Below, piece after piece: positions 20,217 to 28,702 of a DNA stretch of 64,000 nucleotides (its first letter is position 1; every line of letters starts with the position of its first letter). The stretch is from Gordonia soli NBRC 108243. Lineage in GTDB: Bacteria > Actinomycetota > Actinomycetes > Mycobacteriales > Mycobacteriaceae. The stretch covers positions 62,001 to 126,000 of the forward strand of contig NZ_BANX01000002.1 in NCBI RefSeq assembly GCF_000334455.1. The letters run 5' to 3'. The notes beneath the pieces were generated by a model. It did no database searches. It was not told the origin of the DNA and was given only the letters and a program-made list of their open reading frames with translations. The position numbers and the translations under genes are program-made.

Positions 20217-21554
20217 ATGGCCGTATCAGACCGGAGACGATCTCGCGTTCTCCGCATCGGTCGCGGACGTCTCGCCGTGGTGATGCTGGCCGTCGTCGGT
20301 GTCGTGATCTCGGCGTGCAGCGACGGTCACATCGACGTCCGTTCGGTCGCGAGTCCGGGCTGGTCGAGCTACGGCGGCAACGCGGCCAACTCGAACTTCG
20401 CCTACCCCACCGTGCCCGACGACCTGACACTGAGTTGGACTCGGCCCACCGGCGGTCCGGTCACCGCACCGATAACGCTCTCCAACCAGTCCAACGTCGG
20501 TGTGACGTCGACGACGGCCAACGGCTGCAACCTCCTCGTCCTCGATCCGAACTCCGGTCGCAAGAACTTCTGCAAGCGGATGCGTACCGGTGTCGAGGTC
20601 AACGCACTGCTGGTGGACCAGTTCGATCAGCCGTACATCGGCGAGGAGACCACCTTCCTGGCCTTCAACGCCGGCGGGGCGATCCGCTGGCGGATGCCGG
20701 TGATCGGGGTGCCGTTGTCGGCCAAGTTCGCAGCCCCCAACGTGGTCTCGGTGGTCACCACCCAGGGGCAGATCCTCCTGCTGGACACCCAGACCGCCGA
20801 CCCGGTCGCCCCGGAGGTCCGCCTGCGCGCCGACGCCGACCCGGACAAGCCGCTGGCCGGCTTCGGTGACTGCGTGGCCAACGGCCCGCGGTGCGCGGTG
20901 CCGGCACCACCGGCCGTCGATGTCCAGCGGCAACGGCTCTACCTGAACTTCTGGCCGCAGGGGGCCATCGCCTCCCGGATCACGGCGATGGACTATGCCG
21001 CGCACAACGGTGGCCGCACTGTCCGCGAGGCGTGGCACGCGGACGTGCCGGGCGGCGTGGTCGGCGCACCGACGCTCTCGGCAGACGGCACGACCGTCTA
21101 CACCTTCAGTCGACTCGGCCAGATCGTCGCCATCGACGCCGACACCGGACATACCCGCTGGACCTACGACAACGGGGGCTACGGCTTTGCTTCGATGACG
21201 GTCTCCCCCGACGGTCTGATCATCCCGACCGGTGTACTGGGCGCGCCACTGACCCTGATCGCCGATCGGGGGGATCGGGCCGAACGTCTCTGGAAGCGCG
21301 ACGACCTCGCCACCGTCAGCCTCTCGACGCTGACCTCCGCGAAGACCGCCTGGACCGTCGTCCGCGACCGCGGCCGCGACTCGCTCTCGCTCATCGAGGT
21401 GTCGGCGACCGACGGCTCGACGAAACGTACGCTGGCGCTGCCTGATTCAGTGGGTTTCGCGACCGGTGTCTCGGTCTCGCCCGCCGGTCAGGTCGCATTG
21501 GCGACCAACATCGGTGAGGTCTATTTCTTCGACAGCAAGAAGAACGTCGACTGA
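20217..21554 (+). CDS. PQQ-like beta-propeller lipoprotein (Rv3035-like)
   Basis: A 445-residue predicted lipoprotein. The signal peptide LAVVMLAVVGVVISAC has a lipobox cysteine at C34. About 400 residues of WD/PQQ-like repeats follow (GGAIRWRMPVIG, LLLDTQTADP, GQIVAIDADTGHTRWTYDNG, GEVYFFDSKKNVD). It would sit outside the membrane, anchored by lipid, perhaps as a scaffold. No enzymatic residues are visible. The ATG at 20217 has AGGAG upstream. The gene diverges from the acyltransferase and follows it in M. tuberculosis too, so it is part of the conserved glucan neighbourhood. Confidence 0.8.
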   Translation: MAVSDRRRSRVLRIGRGRLAVVMLAVVGVVISACSDGHIDVRSVASPGWSSYGGNAANSNFAYPTVPDDLTLSWTRPTGGPVTAPITLSNQSNVGVTSTTANGCNLLVLDPNSGRKNFCKRMRTGVEVNALLVDQFDQPYIGEETTFLAFNAGGAIRWRMPVIGVPLSAKFAAPNVVSVVTTQGQILLLDTQTADPVAPEVRLRADADPDKPLAGFGDCVANGPRCAVPAPPAVDVQRQRLYLNFWPQGAIASRITAMDYAAHNGGRTVREAWHADVPGGVVGAPTLSADGTTVYTFSRLGQIVAIDADTGHTRWTYDNGGYGFASMTVSPDGLIIPTGVLGAPLTLIADRGDRAERLWKRDDLATVSLSTLTSAKTAWTVVRDRGRDSLSLIEVSATDGSTKRTLALPDSVGFATGVSVSPAGQVALATNIGEVYFFDSKKNVD

Positions 21555-21558
21555 TCGT

Positions 21559-21576
21559 CAGATGCCCGCACATCTG
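21559..21576. terminator. Weak hairpin between converging genes
   Basis: CAGATG and CATCTG are separated by CCCGCA, with an alternative GCCCGC/GCGGGC pairing overlapping it. It lies in the 36-bp gap between the converging PQQ-like gene and MBL-fold gene. The short stem makes this uncertain. Confidence 0.3.
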
Positions 21577-21590
21577 GGCGGGCGGTGCAC

Positions 21591-22358
21591 TCAGAGCGCG
21601 AGGACCTTCCCCGACAACGGGATCCGGAGTCGATCGAACAGACCTGCCTCTCGAAAGGCCCGTGCGACGGTGCCTGGCCCCTCGGTGAAGTGCAGCCAGC
21701 CCTCGGCGTGGATGGGCACGATCACCGCGTCACCGAGCAGCCGGGCGGCCGTCACCGCATCCTCAGCGGTGAGGGTGAGCGGGTCGTCGAGATCGGGCCG
21801 CCGGGCGGCACCGACGAACAACACGGCCAGATCGATCCGGCCGACCCTCCCGACGATCTCCTCGACCACGGCGACCGACGAGTTGTCGCCGGAGATGTAG
21901 ACGGTCGGGATCGCGGTGCCGGACAGCACGAATCCGATCACCGGCCCACTGAGCTCCTCGGACCCGTGTAGCGCAGGCACTGCGGTGACCGTGATCGCCG
22001 GGTCGGCCGCGAGAGTGGTCGCCTCCCAGGGGGTGAGCCCGGTGACCGCGTCGATCGCGGCAGCCGCGGAGATGGTCGAGAGTGTCAGCGGAGCGCGGTC
22101 GATCAACTCTCGACCTGCGGGGTCCAGGTTGTCGGGGTGCTGGTGATGCGACAGCAGCACCACGTCGACCGGCTGGATGGACGCCGCATCGAGGGCCGGA
22201 CCCGTGTACTTCGTCAGCGCACGCTCGCCGACCGGGAAGGTGCCGGGCGCGCTGAAGGTGGGATCGGTGACGACACGGACGCCACCGATCTCGATCAGTG
22301 CCGTCGGCCCGCCGACATGCAGGAAATCGATGCCGAGTGTGATCTCTGTGCTGGTCAT
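21591..22358 (-). CDS. MBL-fold metal-dependent hydrolase
   Basis: A 255-residue metallo-beta-lactamase-fold protein of the UlaG/RomA-like type. The metal motif is SHHQHPDNLD (H72, H74, D76). An earlier VVTDPTFSAPGTFP and later ALHGSEELSGPVIGF, ISGDNSSV, and VPIHAEGW provide further metal ligands. The substrate is unknown. It diverges from a GlxA-type regulator 85 bp away, so the regulator may control it. ATG 22358 gives the standard start; the upstream in-frame extension to 22430 runs across the regulator promoter. Confidence 0.85.
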   Translation of the reverse strand: MTSTEITLGIDFLHVGGPTALIEIGGVRVVTDPTFSAPGTFPVGERALTKYTGPALDAASIQPVDVVLLSHHQHPDNLDPAGRELIDRAPLTLSTISAAAAIDAVTGLTPWEATTLAADPAITVTAVPALHGSEELSGPVIGFVLSGTAIPTVYISGDNSSVAVVEEIVGRVGRIDLAVLFVGAARRPDLDDPLTLTAEDAVTAARLLGDAVIVPIHAEGWLHFTEGPGTVARAFREAGLFDRLRIPLSGKVLAL

Positions 22359-22408
22359 GCCGCCAGTGTCGACCTGTGCCGACGCCACTACCAGTGGCCC
22401 GCAGGTCA

Positions 22409-22437
22409 TTGTCCGATCAGATCGGGCCATCTATGCT
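22409..22437 (+). promoter_or_regulatory. Promoter of the GlxA-type regulator, leaderless
   Basis: TTGTCC (22409-22414), a 17-base spacer and TATGCT (22432-22437) end six bases before the ATG at 22444. It is the best-formed housekeeping-type promoter I see in the window and implies a leaderless mRNA. Confidence 0.65.
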
Positions 22438-22443
22438 CGACTG

Positions 22444-23430
22444 ATGACGCATCGGATCGCGGTCGTGGCGTTCGACGGGATCAGCATGTTCCACCTGTCC
22501 GTTCCCCGACTCGTCTTCGGAGCCGACCATTTCGGCACCGCCGGTTATGAACTGACCGTCTGCGCGGTCGAGCCGGGCTCGCTGGCCACCTCTGCCGGTG
22601 TCCCCATCTCGGTGACCGAGGACCTCGGCGCCTTCGAGTCCGCCGACACCGTCGTCATCCCTTCGTGGGCAGACCGTCTCGAGGTTCCTGACGAACTCCT
22701 CGACGCACTGCGCGCCGCACATCGCCGTGGAGCCCGGATCGTCGGGCTCTGTTACGGCGCGCACGTCATCGCCGCAGCGGGTGTCGCGGACGGACGCGAG
22801 GTGACCACGCACTGGGATGCGGCCGAGCGGTTGAGCCGACGCTATCCCGCGGTACAGGTCCGATCCGACGTGCTGTGGACCGATCTCGGCGACGTCATCA
22901 CCTCTGCCGGAACCGTCGCCAGTCTCGATTGCTGTCTCCACCTGGTGCGTCATGATCACGGTGCCACGATCGCCGCGACCGTCGCCCGCCACCTCGTGAT
23001 GGCCCCCCATCGAGACGGATCGCAGGCTCAGTTCATCGCGGCCCCGGTCTCCGACAACGGTTCCGACGACCCGATCGACGCAGCGATGATCTGGGCGGAC
23101 CTGCATCTGGCCGAGACATTCGATCTGGACGACTGGGCAACACACGCGCGGGTCTCGCGACGCACGTTCACCCGCCGCTTCCGGGCCCGCACCGGCGAGA
23201 GCCCCGGCGGGTGGCTGCTGGCGCGGAGACTCGATCGTGCCCGAATCCTGTTGGAGGGCACCGATCTGAGCATCGACGATGTCGCGACGTCTGCCGGATT
23301 CGGTTCCGCCGTCGCCCTACGCAGCCATTTTCGGATCGCCTTCGGCACCACTCCGACCCGACATCGACAACAGTTCGCGGGAGTCGGCGCTGCGGTCGGG
23401 ACAACCCTGCCCTCGTCGCCCCGCGATTAG
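22444..23430 (+). CDS. GlxA family transcriptional regulator (DJ-1/PfpI plus AraC HTH)
   Basis: 328 residues. Residues 1-185 form a DJ-1/PfpI-like sensor domain with a cysteine at the usual nucleophile position (C103 in VGLCYGAHVIAA). Residues 215-315 are a double helix-turn-helix AraC domain (LDDWATHARVSRRTFTRRFR, then ESPGGWLLARRLDRARILLE and DDVATSAGFGSAVALRSHFR). It probably senses a small metabolite or amide and regulates the divergent MBL-fold hydrolase or the downstream CGNR gene. The effector is unknown. The start is set by the leaderless promoter six bases upstream. Confidence 0.88.
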   Translation: MTHRIAVVAFDGISMFHLSVPRLVFGADHFGTAGYELTVCAVEPGSLATSAGVPISVTEDLGAFESADTVVIPSWADRLEVPDELLDALRAAHRRGARIVGLCYGAHVIAAAGVADGREVTTHWDAAERLSRRYPAVQVRSDVLWTDLGDVITSAGTVASLDCCLHLVRHDHGATIAATVARHLVMAPHRDGSQAQFIAAPVSDNGSDDPIDAAMIWADLHLAETFDLDDWATHARVSRRTFTRRFRARTGESPGGWLLARRLDRARILLEGTDLSIDDVATSAGFGSAVALRSHFRIAFGTTPTRHRQQFAGVGAAVGTTLPSSPRD

Positions 23431-23433
23431 GAT
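23428..23433 (+). promoter_or_regulatory. -10 box of a leaderless promoter for the CGNR gene
   Basis: TAGGAT overlaps the TAG stop of the GlxA-type gene and lies six bases before the ATG at 23440. The CGNR gene may therefore be transcribed on its own as well as by read-through. Confidence 0.45.
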
Positions 23434-23439
23434 GACCCC

Positions 23440-24009
23440 ATGACGAACAGCTCCGGACGCCATGTCGAGGCCTTCGGCCTCGCGAGCGTGGTCGAGCTGA
23501 TCAACGAGTGGGGCGAGGTACCGCGCGCGGTCGCCGACGAGGCCGATGCCCCGTACCCGGAAGTGACTGCCGCCCTCCAGATCTCCGCCGACGACTTTCG
23601 ATCCCGGTACGGCGCTCCGACGACGGCGGCGCTGCGGACCGCGGCCGATGCGCTCTACCCGCTGTTCGGCTCGGACGGCCCGGCCATGGTCGAGGCAATC
23701 GGACGCCTGCTCACCTCGACCGCCCTCCGCCCCGCCCTGATCGCCCGCGACGCCGACACCGTCGACGAGGTCTGGGAGTGCACGCGCGCCGCCGATCGCC
23801 TCGTGGCGGGCGCGGTGCTGTCGATCGTCGAGCACCTCCGATTCGACGGTGACGTCACACGGTTGGGCGTGTGCTCCGGCGACGACTGCGCCGATGTGTA
23901 CGTCGACCTCTCGCCCGCCCGTCGGCGTCGGTTCTGTTCGGTGACCTGCCAGAACCGCAACCGTGCTCGTAGCTATCGCAGGGCTCGGGCCGAGCACGGC
24001 GACAGCTGA
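23440..24009 (+). CDS. CGNR zinc-finger (ABATE-type) putative stress regulator
   Basis: A 189-residue protein of the CGNR/ABATE family. A helical N-terminal ligand-sensing region is followed by a C-terminal zinc finger with C145, C150, C166 and C170 (GVCSGDDCADVYVD, RRRRFCSVTCQNRNRARSYR). The family-name motif is altered from C-G-N-R to C-Q-N-R, but the four cysteines and the basic tail remain. These proteins are thought to be DNA-binding regulators of stress or metabolite responses; the target is unknown. It is 9 bp downstream of the GlxA gene and has its own candidate promoter. Confidence 0.8.
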   Translation: MTNSSGRHVEAFGLASVVELINEWGEVPRAVADEADAPYPEVTAALQISADDFRSRYGAPTTAALRTAADALYPLFGSDGPAMVEAIGRLLTSTALRPALIARDADTVDEVWECTRAADRLVAGAVLSIVEHLRFDGDVTRLGVCSGDDCADVYVDLSPARRRRFCSVTCQNRNRARSYRRARAEHGDS

Positions 24010-24092
24010 TTCGATTGTCACGGGTTAACTCCGATGATAGCGTGACGCACGCCACGTTCGCAGTGGTCGCCTGAGCTCGTCCTACCCGGATC

Positions 24093-24098
24093 TACGCT
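24093..24098 (+). promoter_or_regulatory. -10 box for the small secreted-protein gene
   Basis: TACGCT would start transcription near 24105. That leaves a leader of about 34 nt with GGGAG before the ATG at 24139. A GTG six bases after the box opens a different frame that is only antisense to the MocR gene. Confidence 0.4.
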
Positions 24099-24138
24099 GC
24101 CCGCGTGATCCGCCAGCACGATGGGAGACCGACAGACC

Positions 24139-24564
24139 ATGATCCGCAACCGATTCACCGCCATTCTCGCGCTGACATCCGCAACCGTCGGCGTCGCGGG
24201 CATCGTCGGAGCCGGGCTCGCCACCGCCGCACCGACTCCGGTCGCCTCGACGTCACACCTGACGCCTCGGTTCTTCTCCGGCGACCCGTGGCCGTTCAGC
24301 GTGCAGGATGTCACTGTCACACGCAGCGGCGAAACCGCCACCGTGCGCAGCGGCGCGCTGTGCAACGCCTTCGTCGCGACCACCTGTCTGAACTACTCGG
24401 CTCCGGTCCGCGTGACCGTCCGGAATCTGTCGACCGGCCGAACCACCAGCGCCGACCTGACCGACCGACAGCCGACCACGGTGTCCTCCGGCCGCGGCAC
24501 ACTGCTGGTCACCGCCGCCGTGACCGGCTACCGCGGGCTCCCCGGCTTGTCCGTCGTCGGCTGA
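24139..24564 (+). CDS. Small secreted protein of unknown function
   Basis: 141 residues. A signal peptide is clear: MIRNRFTAILAL, a hydrophobic core, and an AxA cleavage site (LATAAPTP, about residue 30). The mature part of about 110 residues is rich in Thr, Ser and Val and alternates like a beta-sandwich. It has two cysteines (GALCNAFVATTCLNYS) that may form a disulfide. I do not recognise a family. ATG 24139 has GGGAG upstream; ATG 24121 would add six residues. Its last 37 bases overlap the 3' end of the converging MocR gene. Confidence 0.7.
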   Translation: MIRNRFTAILALTSATVGVAGIVGAGLATAAPTPVASTSHLTPRFFSGDPWPFSVQDVTVTRSGETATVRSGALCNAFVATTCLNYSAPVRVTVRNLSTGRTTSADLTDRQPTTVSSGRGTLLVTAAVTGYRGLPGLSVVG

Positions 24565-25964
24565 CCCGACACGACCGACCGGCGCGGCTCGACGACCCGT
24601 GCCTGAGCTCGCCGGGTGGGGATGAGACTTCGGAGCACACCGAGACCGCGCTCGAGTTCGTCCATCGACGGTCCGCCCAGGCAGATCCGTATCCCGCTGT
24701 GCACCTGCTCCGGATCGGCCAGCATCGACTCCGGACGGGTGAGCAGGACACCCCGGCTCCTGGCCTCGTCGACGACTGCTCGTGCTGTCGGCCCCGGCAG
24801 CGGCAGGTACACGTGATAACCCGCGGTGGGCGCTCCGAAGAGGTTGCGCCCGAACGCGGTCCGAGCACGCTCGAGTCGGCGGGCTCCCTCGTCTCGGATG
24901 GCACTCCGAACCGTCTCGGCGACGCCTGCCGCCACGAGTTCGTCGAGTACCACACAGATCAGCGGCGACACCGGCAGTCCGAGGACTCGGACTGCTCGCT
25001 CCGCGCGCGTCCGGAGGGACGGCGGTACGACCAACGCGCCGACCCGGACAGCCGGGCTGAGCGCTTTGGAGGCACTGGTGACGTAGCAGGTCCGTTCCGG
25101 CGCGAGTGCGAGGAGCGTCGGCGCCGAACGCTCTTCGGACAGTGCATACACGTCGTCCTCGAGGAGCAGCGCGTCGTGGCGCCTGGCGACCCTCACCAGT
25201 TCGCGCCGACGGGCCGCTCGCATGGTGACCCCGGTGGGATTGTGCGTGGTGGGCGTGACGTAGACGAGCGGGCGACGGCCCGACCGCGCGGACGCGGTCA
25301 GCGCCGCGTCGAGCAGGTCGGGACGCATTCCCTGGTGGTCGATGGGGACACCACGTATCCCGCAGCCCACCATCCGGGCGTAGGCGAGCGCACCAGGAAA
25401 CGTCACCTCCTCGGTGAGCAGCTCACCGCTGCCACCCGACGGCCATGCGACGAGCATCGCCGCCACGATCGCCTGCTGCGCCCCCTGCGTGAGGAGCAGT
25501 CGTTCGGCGTCGATCTCGAGTCCTGAGGTGGCCAGCCATCTCGCCACCGGGCGCCGATGCTCGAGCCGCCCGCCGGGCGGGCCGACAGCGGCGAGCGTCG
25601 TGGCGTCCACGCGGCGGGCCCCGGCGGCCAGGGCATCGGCGATCACCTGGTCAGCCAGCATCGGAGGTGGCGCGTTCATGTCGAGATCGATGTCGCCACC
25701 GGCTCTTTCGGGCCGGGGGCCGACGAACATCCCCCGGCCGTGCGCCCCGCGGACCAACCCGCGACGGGCCAACTCCGTGTAGGCCTTGGTGACCGTGCCC
25801 ACGGCGATGCCGAGGTCCGCGGCCAGGACCCGATGTGCGGGCAGACGTTCACCCTCGTCCACCACGCCGTCCACGATGTCACGGGACAGCGCCGAGACCA
25901 GACGCTCCGCCGCCGCTCCCGGACCGTCTGCGAGCCACGGTGACCAGCCGGATCGTATACGCAT
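24528..25964 (-). CDS. MocR-type regulator (GntR wHTH fused to class I aminotransferase domain)
   Basis: 478 residues. A GntR winged helix spans about 20-85 (PAHRVLAADLGIAVGTVTKAYTELARRGLV), followed by an aminotransferase-like domain. The PLP lysine is K300 in TSASKALSPAVRVG, and YVTPTTHNPTG provides the other cofactor contacts. MocR proteins use PLP adducts of amino acids or amines as signals. It is divergent from a LysE-type exporter 107 bp away, a frequent regulator-transporter pairing. The ATG at 25964 has GGAGG five bases upstream. Its 3' end overlaps the secreted-protein gene on the other strand by 37 bp. Confidence 0.9.
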   Translation of the reverse strand: MRIRSGWSPWLADGPGAAAERLVSALSRDIVDGVVDEGERLPAHRVLAADLGIAVGTVTKAYTELARRGLVRGAHGRGMFVGPRPERAGGDIDLDMNAPPPMLADQVIADALAAGARRVDATTLAAVGPPGGRLEHRRPVARWLATSGLEIDAERLLLTQGAQQAIVAAMLVAWPSGGSGELLTEEVTFPGALAYARMVGCGIRGVPIDHQGMRPDLLDAALTASARSGRRPLVYVTPTTHNPTGVTMRAARRRELVRVARRHDALLLEDDVYALSEERSAPTLLALAPERTCYVTSASKALSPAVRVGALVVPPSLRTRAERAVRVLGLPVSPLICVVLDELVAAGVAETVRSAIRDEGARRLERARTAFGRNLFGAPTAGYHVYLPLPGPTARAVVDEARSRGVLLTRPESMLADPEQVHSGIRICLGGPSMDELERGLGVLRSLIPTRRAQARVVEPRRSVVSGQPTTDKPGSPR

Positions 25965-26070
25965 CACCCCTCCGATGTCTTGAGACACTTCGCGTCGATT
26001 GACATCACTGTACTAACGTCGCGGTCCGCATCGGATGGGTCGGCGACACCGCCGACGGGAGGGAGTGGAC

Positions 26071-26769
26071 ATGGGCGTGGATCTCGCCGCGGCCGCGGGC
26101 ATTGCGCTGGTGGCATTGGGCATGGTGCTGACGCCGGGGCCGAACATGATCTACCTCGTCTCCCGCAGCCTGTCCCAGGGGGTGACCGCAGGTCTGGTCT
26201 CTTTGGGGGGCACTGTGATCGGGTTCATCGTCTATATGACAATGGCCAACCTCGGTCTGGCCGCCGTGTTCGTCGTGGTCCCGTGGCTCTATGTGGCGCT
26301 GAAGGTCGCCGGCGCTGTCTATCTGCTGTATCTCGCATGGCAGGTGCTGCGTCCGGGGGGTGTCGCGGTCTTCGAGACCCGGGACCTCCCCGGGGACTCC
26401 GCGAGACGGCTCTTCGGCATGGGGCTGCTCACCAACCTCCTCAATCCGAAAGCGGCGATCATGTATGTTGCGTTGATCCCGCAGTTCATCGATCCGGCCG
26501 CCGGTCACGTCGTCGGTCAGGGCTTCGTCCTGGGCTCGATCCAGATCGCCGTGAGCTTCGTGGTCAACGCCGCCTTCATCGTCGGCGCCGGCAGCATCGC
26601 CGCATTCCTCCGCAGTCGGCCCGGATGGCTACCGTGGCAACGTCGGATCACCGGGGCGATGCTGGCCGGCATCGGCATCCACCTCCTGATCGACTCACCC
26701 GCACCCGCCACCGCGGCCGCTGCTTCCACCGCCGCGTCCGCCCTGTCGGCACAAACGAGGGCGGCCTGA
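26071..26769 (+). CDS. LysE/RhtB family amino-acid exporter
   Basis: A 232-residue inner-membrane transporter with about six hydrophobic segments. The family signature is GMVLTPGPNMIYLVSRSLSQ near residue 20-40, and LTNLLNPKAAIMYVALIPQF marks the middle. The C-terminal tail is Ala/Thr-rich and variable. LysE/RhtB proteins export amino acids or homoserine lactone-like compounds; the substrate is not readable. ATG 26071 is preceded by GGGAGGGAG. The divergent MocR gene is the likely regulator, responding to the exported amino acid. Confidence 0.88.
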   Translation: MGVDLAAAAGIALVALGMVLTPGPNMIYLVSRSLSQGVTAGLVSLGGTVIGFIVYMTMANLGLAAVFVVVPWLYVALKVAGAVYLLYLAWQVLRPGGVAVFETRDLPGDSARRLFGMGLLTNLLNPKAAIMYVALIPQFIDPAAGHVVGQGFVLGSIQIAVSFVVNAAFIVGAGSIAAFLRSRPGWLPWQRRITGAMLAGIGIHLLIDSPAPATAAAASTAASALSAQTRAA

Positions 26770-26864
26770 TGGTGGGATGGCGCCATACGGGATGCGCAGC
26801 GTCGGATTCTTGACACGTCAGCGGGTTGAGGTGTGCACAGAGCAGAGCGCGGGCCGCTCACGTG

Positions 26865-27509
26865 TCAGAAATCCGCTGCACCGGCCACTGCGGTGACCAC
26901 CGCGGCGACCAGGATGCCCACCCCCAGAACGAGATAGACGAGGGCGGCGACTCGCGACAGACACACGGTGGGGATGCCGCGTCGACCCAGAGCCGATCCG
27001 GCGGCCCCGAAGAGCATCACGTAACAGGCGTCGATCAGCAACCCGATCACCAAAAAGGTCAGGCCGAGCGCCGTCAGTTGGATTGTGACCGAGCCGGATC
27101 CCGAGGAGACGAACTGCGGCAGGAACGCCAGGAAGAAGATCACGATCTTCGGGTTGGTGAGGTTGACGAGGAAGGCGGACGCGAAGGTGCGCCGGGAACC
27201 CGGATCGACCGCGGCGCGATCGTCGGGCGAACTCCGCCATGCCGACACAGCGAGGTAGATCAGATACAGGCCGCCGATGATCTTGATCGCGGTGAACACC
27301 ATGGGCGCGTTGGCCACGACCAGACCGAGACCGCTCACGGACACCGCGGTGTGCACGCACATCGACGCCGCCATGCCGAGGGCGCCGACGAGTCCGGCTG
27401 CGCGACCGTCCCGCAACGCCACCGCACCCAGATACATGTGGTCGACGCCGGGCACCGCCGCGATCGCAACGGTCGCGGCCACGAATCCCAGATACGTGCC
27501 GATGGTCAC
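26865..27509 (-). CDS. LysE-family translocator, divergent member
   Basis: A 214-residue membrane protein with LysE topology. IIGGLYLIYLAVSAWRSSPD and FLVNLTNPKIVIFFLAFLPQ are typical. The N-terminal signature is changed from TPGP(N/D) to AVPGVDHMYL, so the specificity may differ. It converges with the first LysE gene 95 bp away but shares little close identity, so it is probably not a recent duplicate. The start is uncertain: GTG 27509 places the motif at the usual distance from the N-terminus, and GTG 27542 adds 11 polar residues. It is tail to tail with LysE and has no evident regulator of its own. Confidence 0.8.
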   Translation of the reverse strand: MTIGTYLGFVAATVAIAAVPGVDHMYLGAVALRDGRAAGLVGALGMAASMCVHTAVSVSGLGLVVANAPMVFTAIKIIGGLYLIYLAVSAWRSSPDDRAAVDPGSRRTFASAFLVNLTNPKIVIFFLAFLPQFVSSGSGSVTIQLTALGLTFLVIGLLIDACYVMLFGAAGSALGRRGIPTVCLSRVAALVYLVLGVGILVAAVVTAVAGAADF

Positions 27510-27647
27510 CGCCTGCCGCCCTTCGCCCGCAGATGCTGTCACGCATAAAGCTATATCAATGCGTGACGGAGCGCCCGACGGCGACGTGCGACCGCACTCT
27601 CGGAGCGTGCTTCGGCCGATGAGCAGCGGAGGGCATCGAACGGCAGA

Positions 27648-28661
27648 TCAGGCTCCGGCGAATCGTTTCCGGTACGCCGACGGCGACATCCCCAACCCAC
27701 GTCGCAGGTGATGGCGGAGATTGTCCGGCGATCCGAGGCCGGACAGTTCGGCCACCGCGTCGACCGAATGCTCGCCTTTCTCCAGCAGCTCGCGGGCGAG
27801 GTCGACGCGCCGGTCGCGCAGCCACCCGCCCGGAGACTGCCCCGTCTCGGCCGTGAACCTCCGGCTGAACGTCCGCGAGCTCATCTGCGCGTGGCGTGCC
27901 AGATCGGACACCGTCAACGGCTCGGCGAGGTTCGTCAACGCCCACGCCCTGGTGGACGCCGTACCGGAGTCGCCGGCGTCGGGGACCACGCTGGCGATGA
28001 ACTGGGCCTGCCCACCCTCCCGCCATGGCGGCACCACGCAGTGCCGGGCCGAGCAGTTGGCCACCGCTGTCCCGTGATCACGCCGGATCAGGTGCAGGCA
28101 CAGGTCGATTCCGGCAGCCAGGCCGGCAGAACTGAGCCGATCCCCCTCGTCGACGAAGAGCACGGTTTCGTCGACGTCGACCGCCGGGAAGAGCCGGCGG
28201 AGGTCGTCGGCGTACTTCCAGTGCGTCGCGGCCCGCAATCCGTCGAACAGGCCGGCGGCCGCGAGGATGAACGCTCCGGTGCAGATGGAGACCATCCTCG
28301 TGTCGGGCCGCACCGAATCCAGTGCGGCCCGTACACCTTCCGGCAGTCGCCCCTCGAATCGCGCCTCCGGAGATTTCGTGCCCGGGACGATGACGGTGTC
28401 CGCCATGGCGAGCACCTCCGGCCCCGCCGCGGGGGTGATCGAGTATCCCGATGTGGTGGGCACCGGGTCGGTGGACAGTCCGCACATCACCACGTCGTAC
28501 AGCTGAGTCCCGTCGGCGTCGACCGCTTCACTGAAGAGCGTCGGCGGGATGGTGGCGTCGAATCCCACGACCGGCGCGAGAATCAGGACCGCGACCACGT
28601 GCCGAGGTCGCGTCGAGACGTCCGTGTGGCCTTGCCTTCCCGTGGCATGATTTTCACGCAT
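27648..28661 (-). CDS. GlxA family transcriptional regulator, second copy
   Basis: About 337 residues. A DJ-1/PfpI domain (VVAVLILAPVVGFDATIPPT ... MVSICTGAFILAAAGLFDG, with the cysteine at the nucleophile elbow) is followed by an AraC-type HTH (VSDLARHAQMSSRTFSRRFT, SPGGWLRDRRVDLARELLEK, DNLRHHLRRGLGMSPSAYRK). It is divergent from an MFS transporter whose start is about 40 bp away and probably controls it. It is clearly related to the regulator at 22444 but not a recent duplicate. The start could be ATG 28661 or 28673; neither has a strong ribosome site. Confidence 0.85.
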   Translation of the reverse strand: MRENHATGRQGHTDVSTRPRHVVAVLILAPVVGFDATIPPTLFSEAVDADGTQLYDVVMCGLSTDPVPTTSGYSITPAAGPEVLAMADTVIVPGTKSPEARFEGRLPEGVRAALDSVRPDTRMVSICTGAFILAAAGLFDGLRAATHWKYADDLRRLFPAVDVDETVLFVDEGDRLSSAGLAAGIDLCLHLIRRDHGTAVANCSARHCVVPPWREGGQAQFIASVVPDAGDSGTASTRAWALTNLAEPLTVSDLARHAQMSSRTFSRRFTAETGQSPGGWLRDRRVDLARELLEKGEHSVDAVAELSGLGSPDNLRHHLRRGLGMSPSAYRKRFAGA

Positions 28662-28702
28662 ATTGGCGATCATGCCACTGGTTGCCCCACTCCGCCTCCG
28701 GC

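Noticed and set aside
26071..27509. The two LysE genes as a recent duplication
   Set aside because: They share topology and short motifs but differ at the TPGP signature and in most other positions; they are old paralogues.
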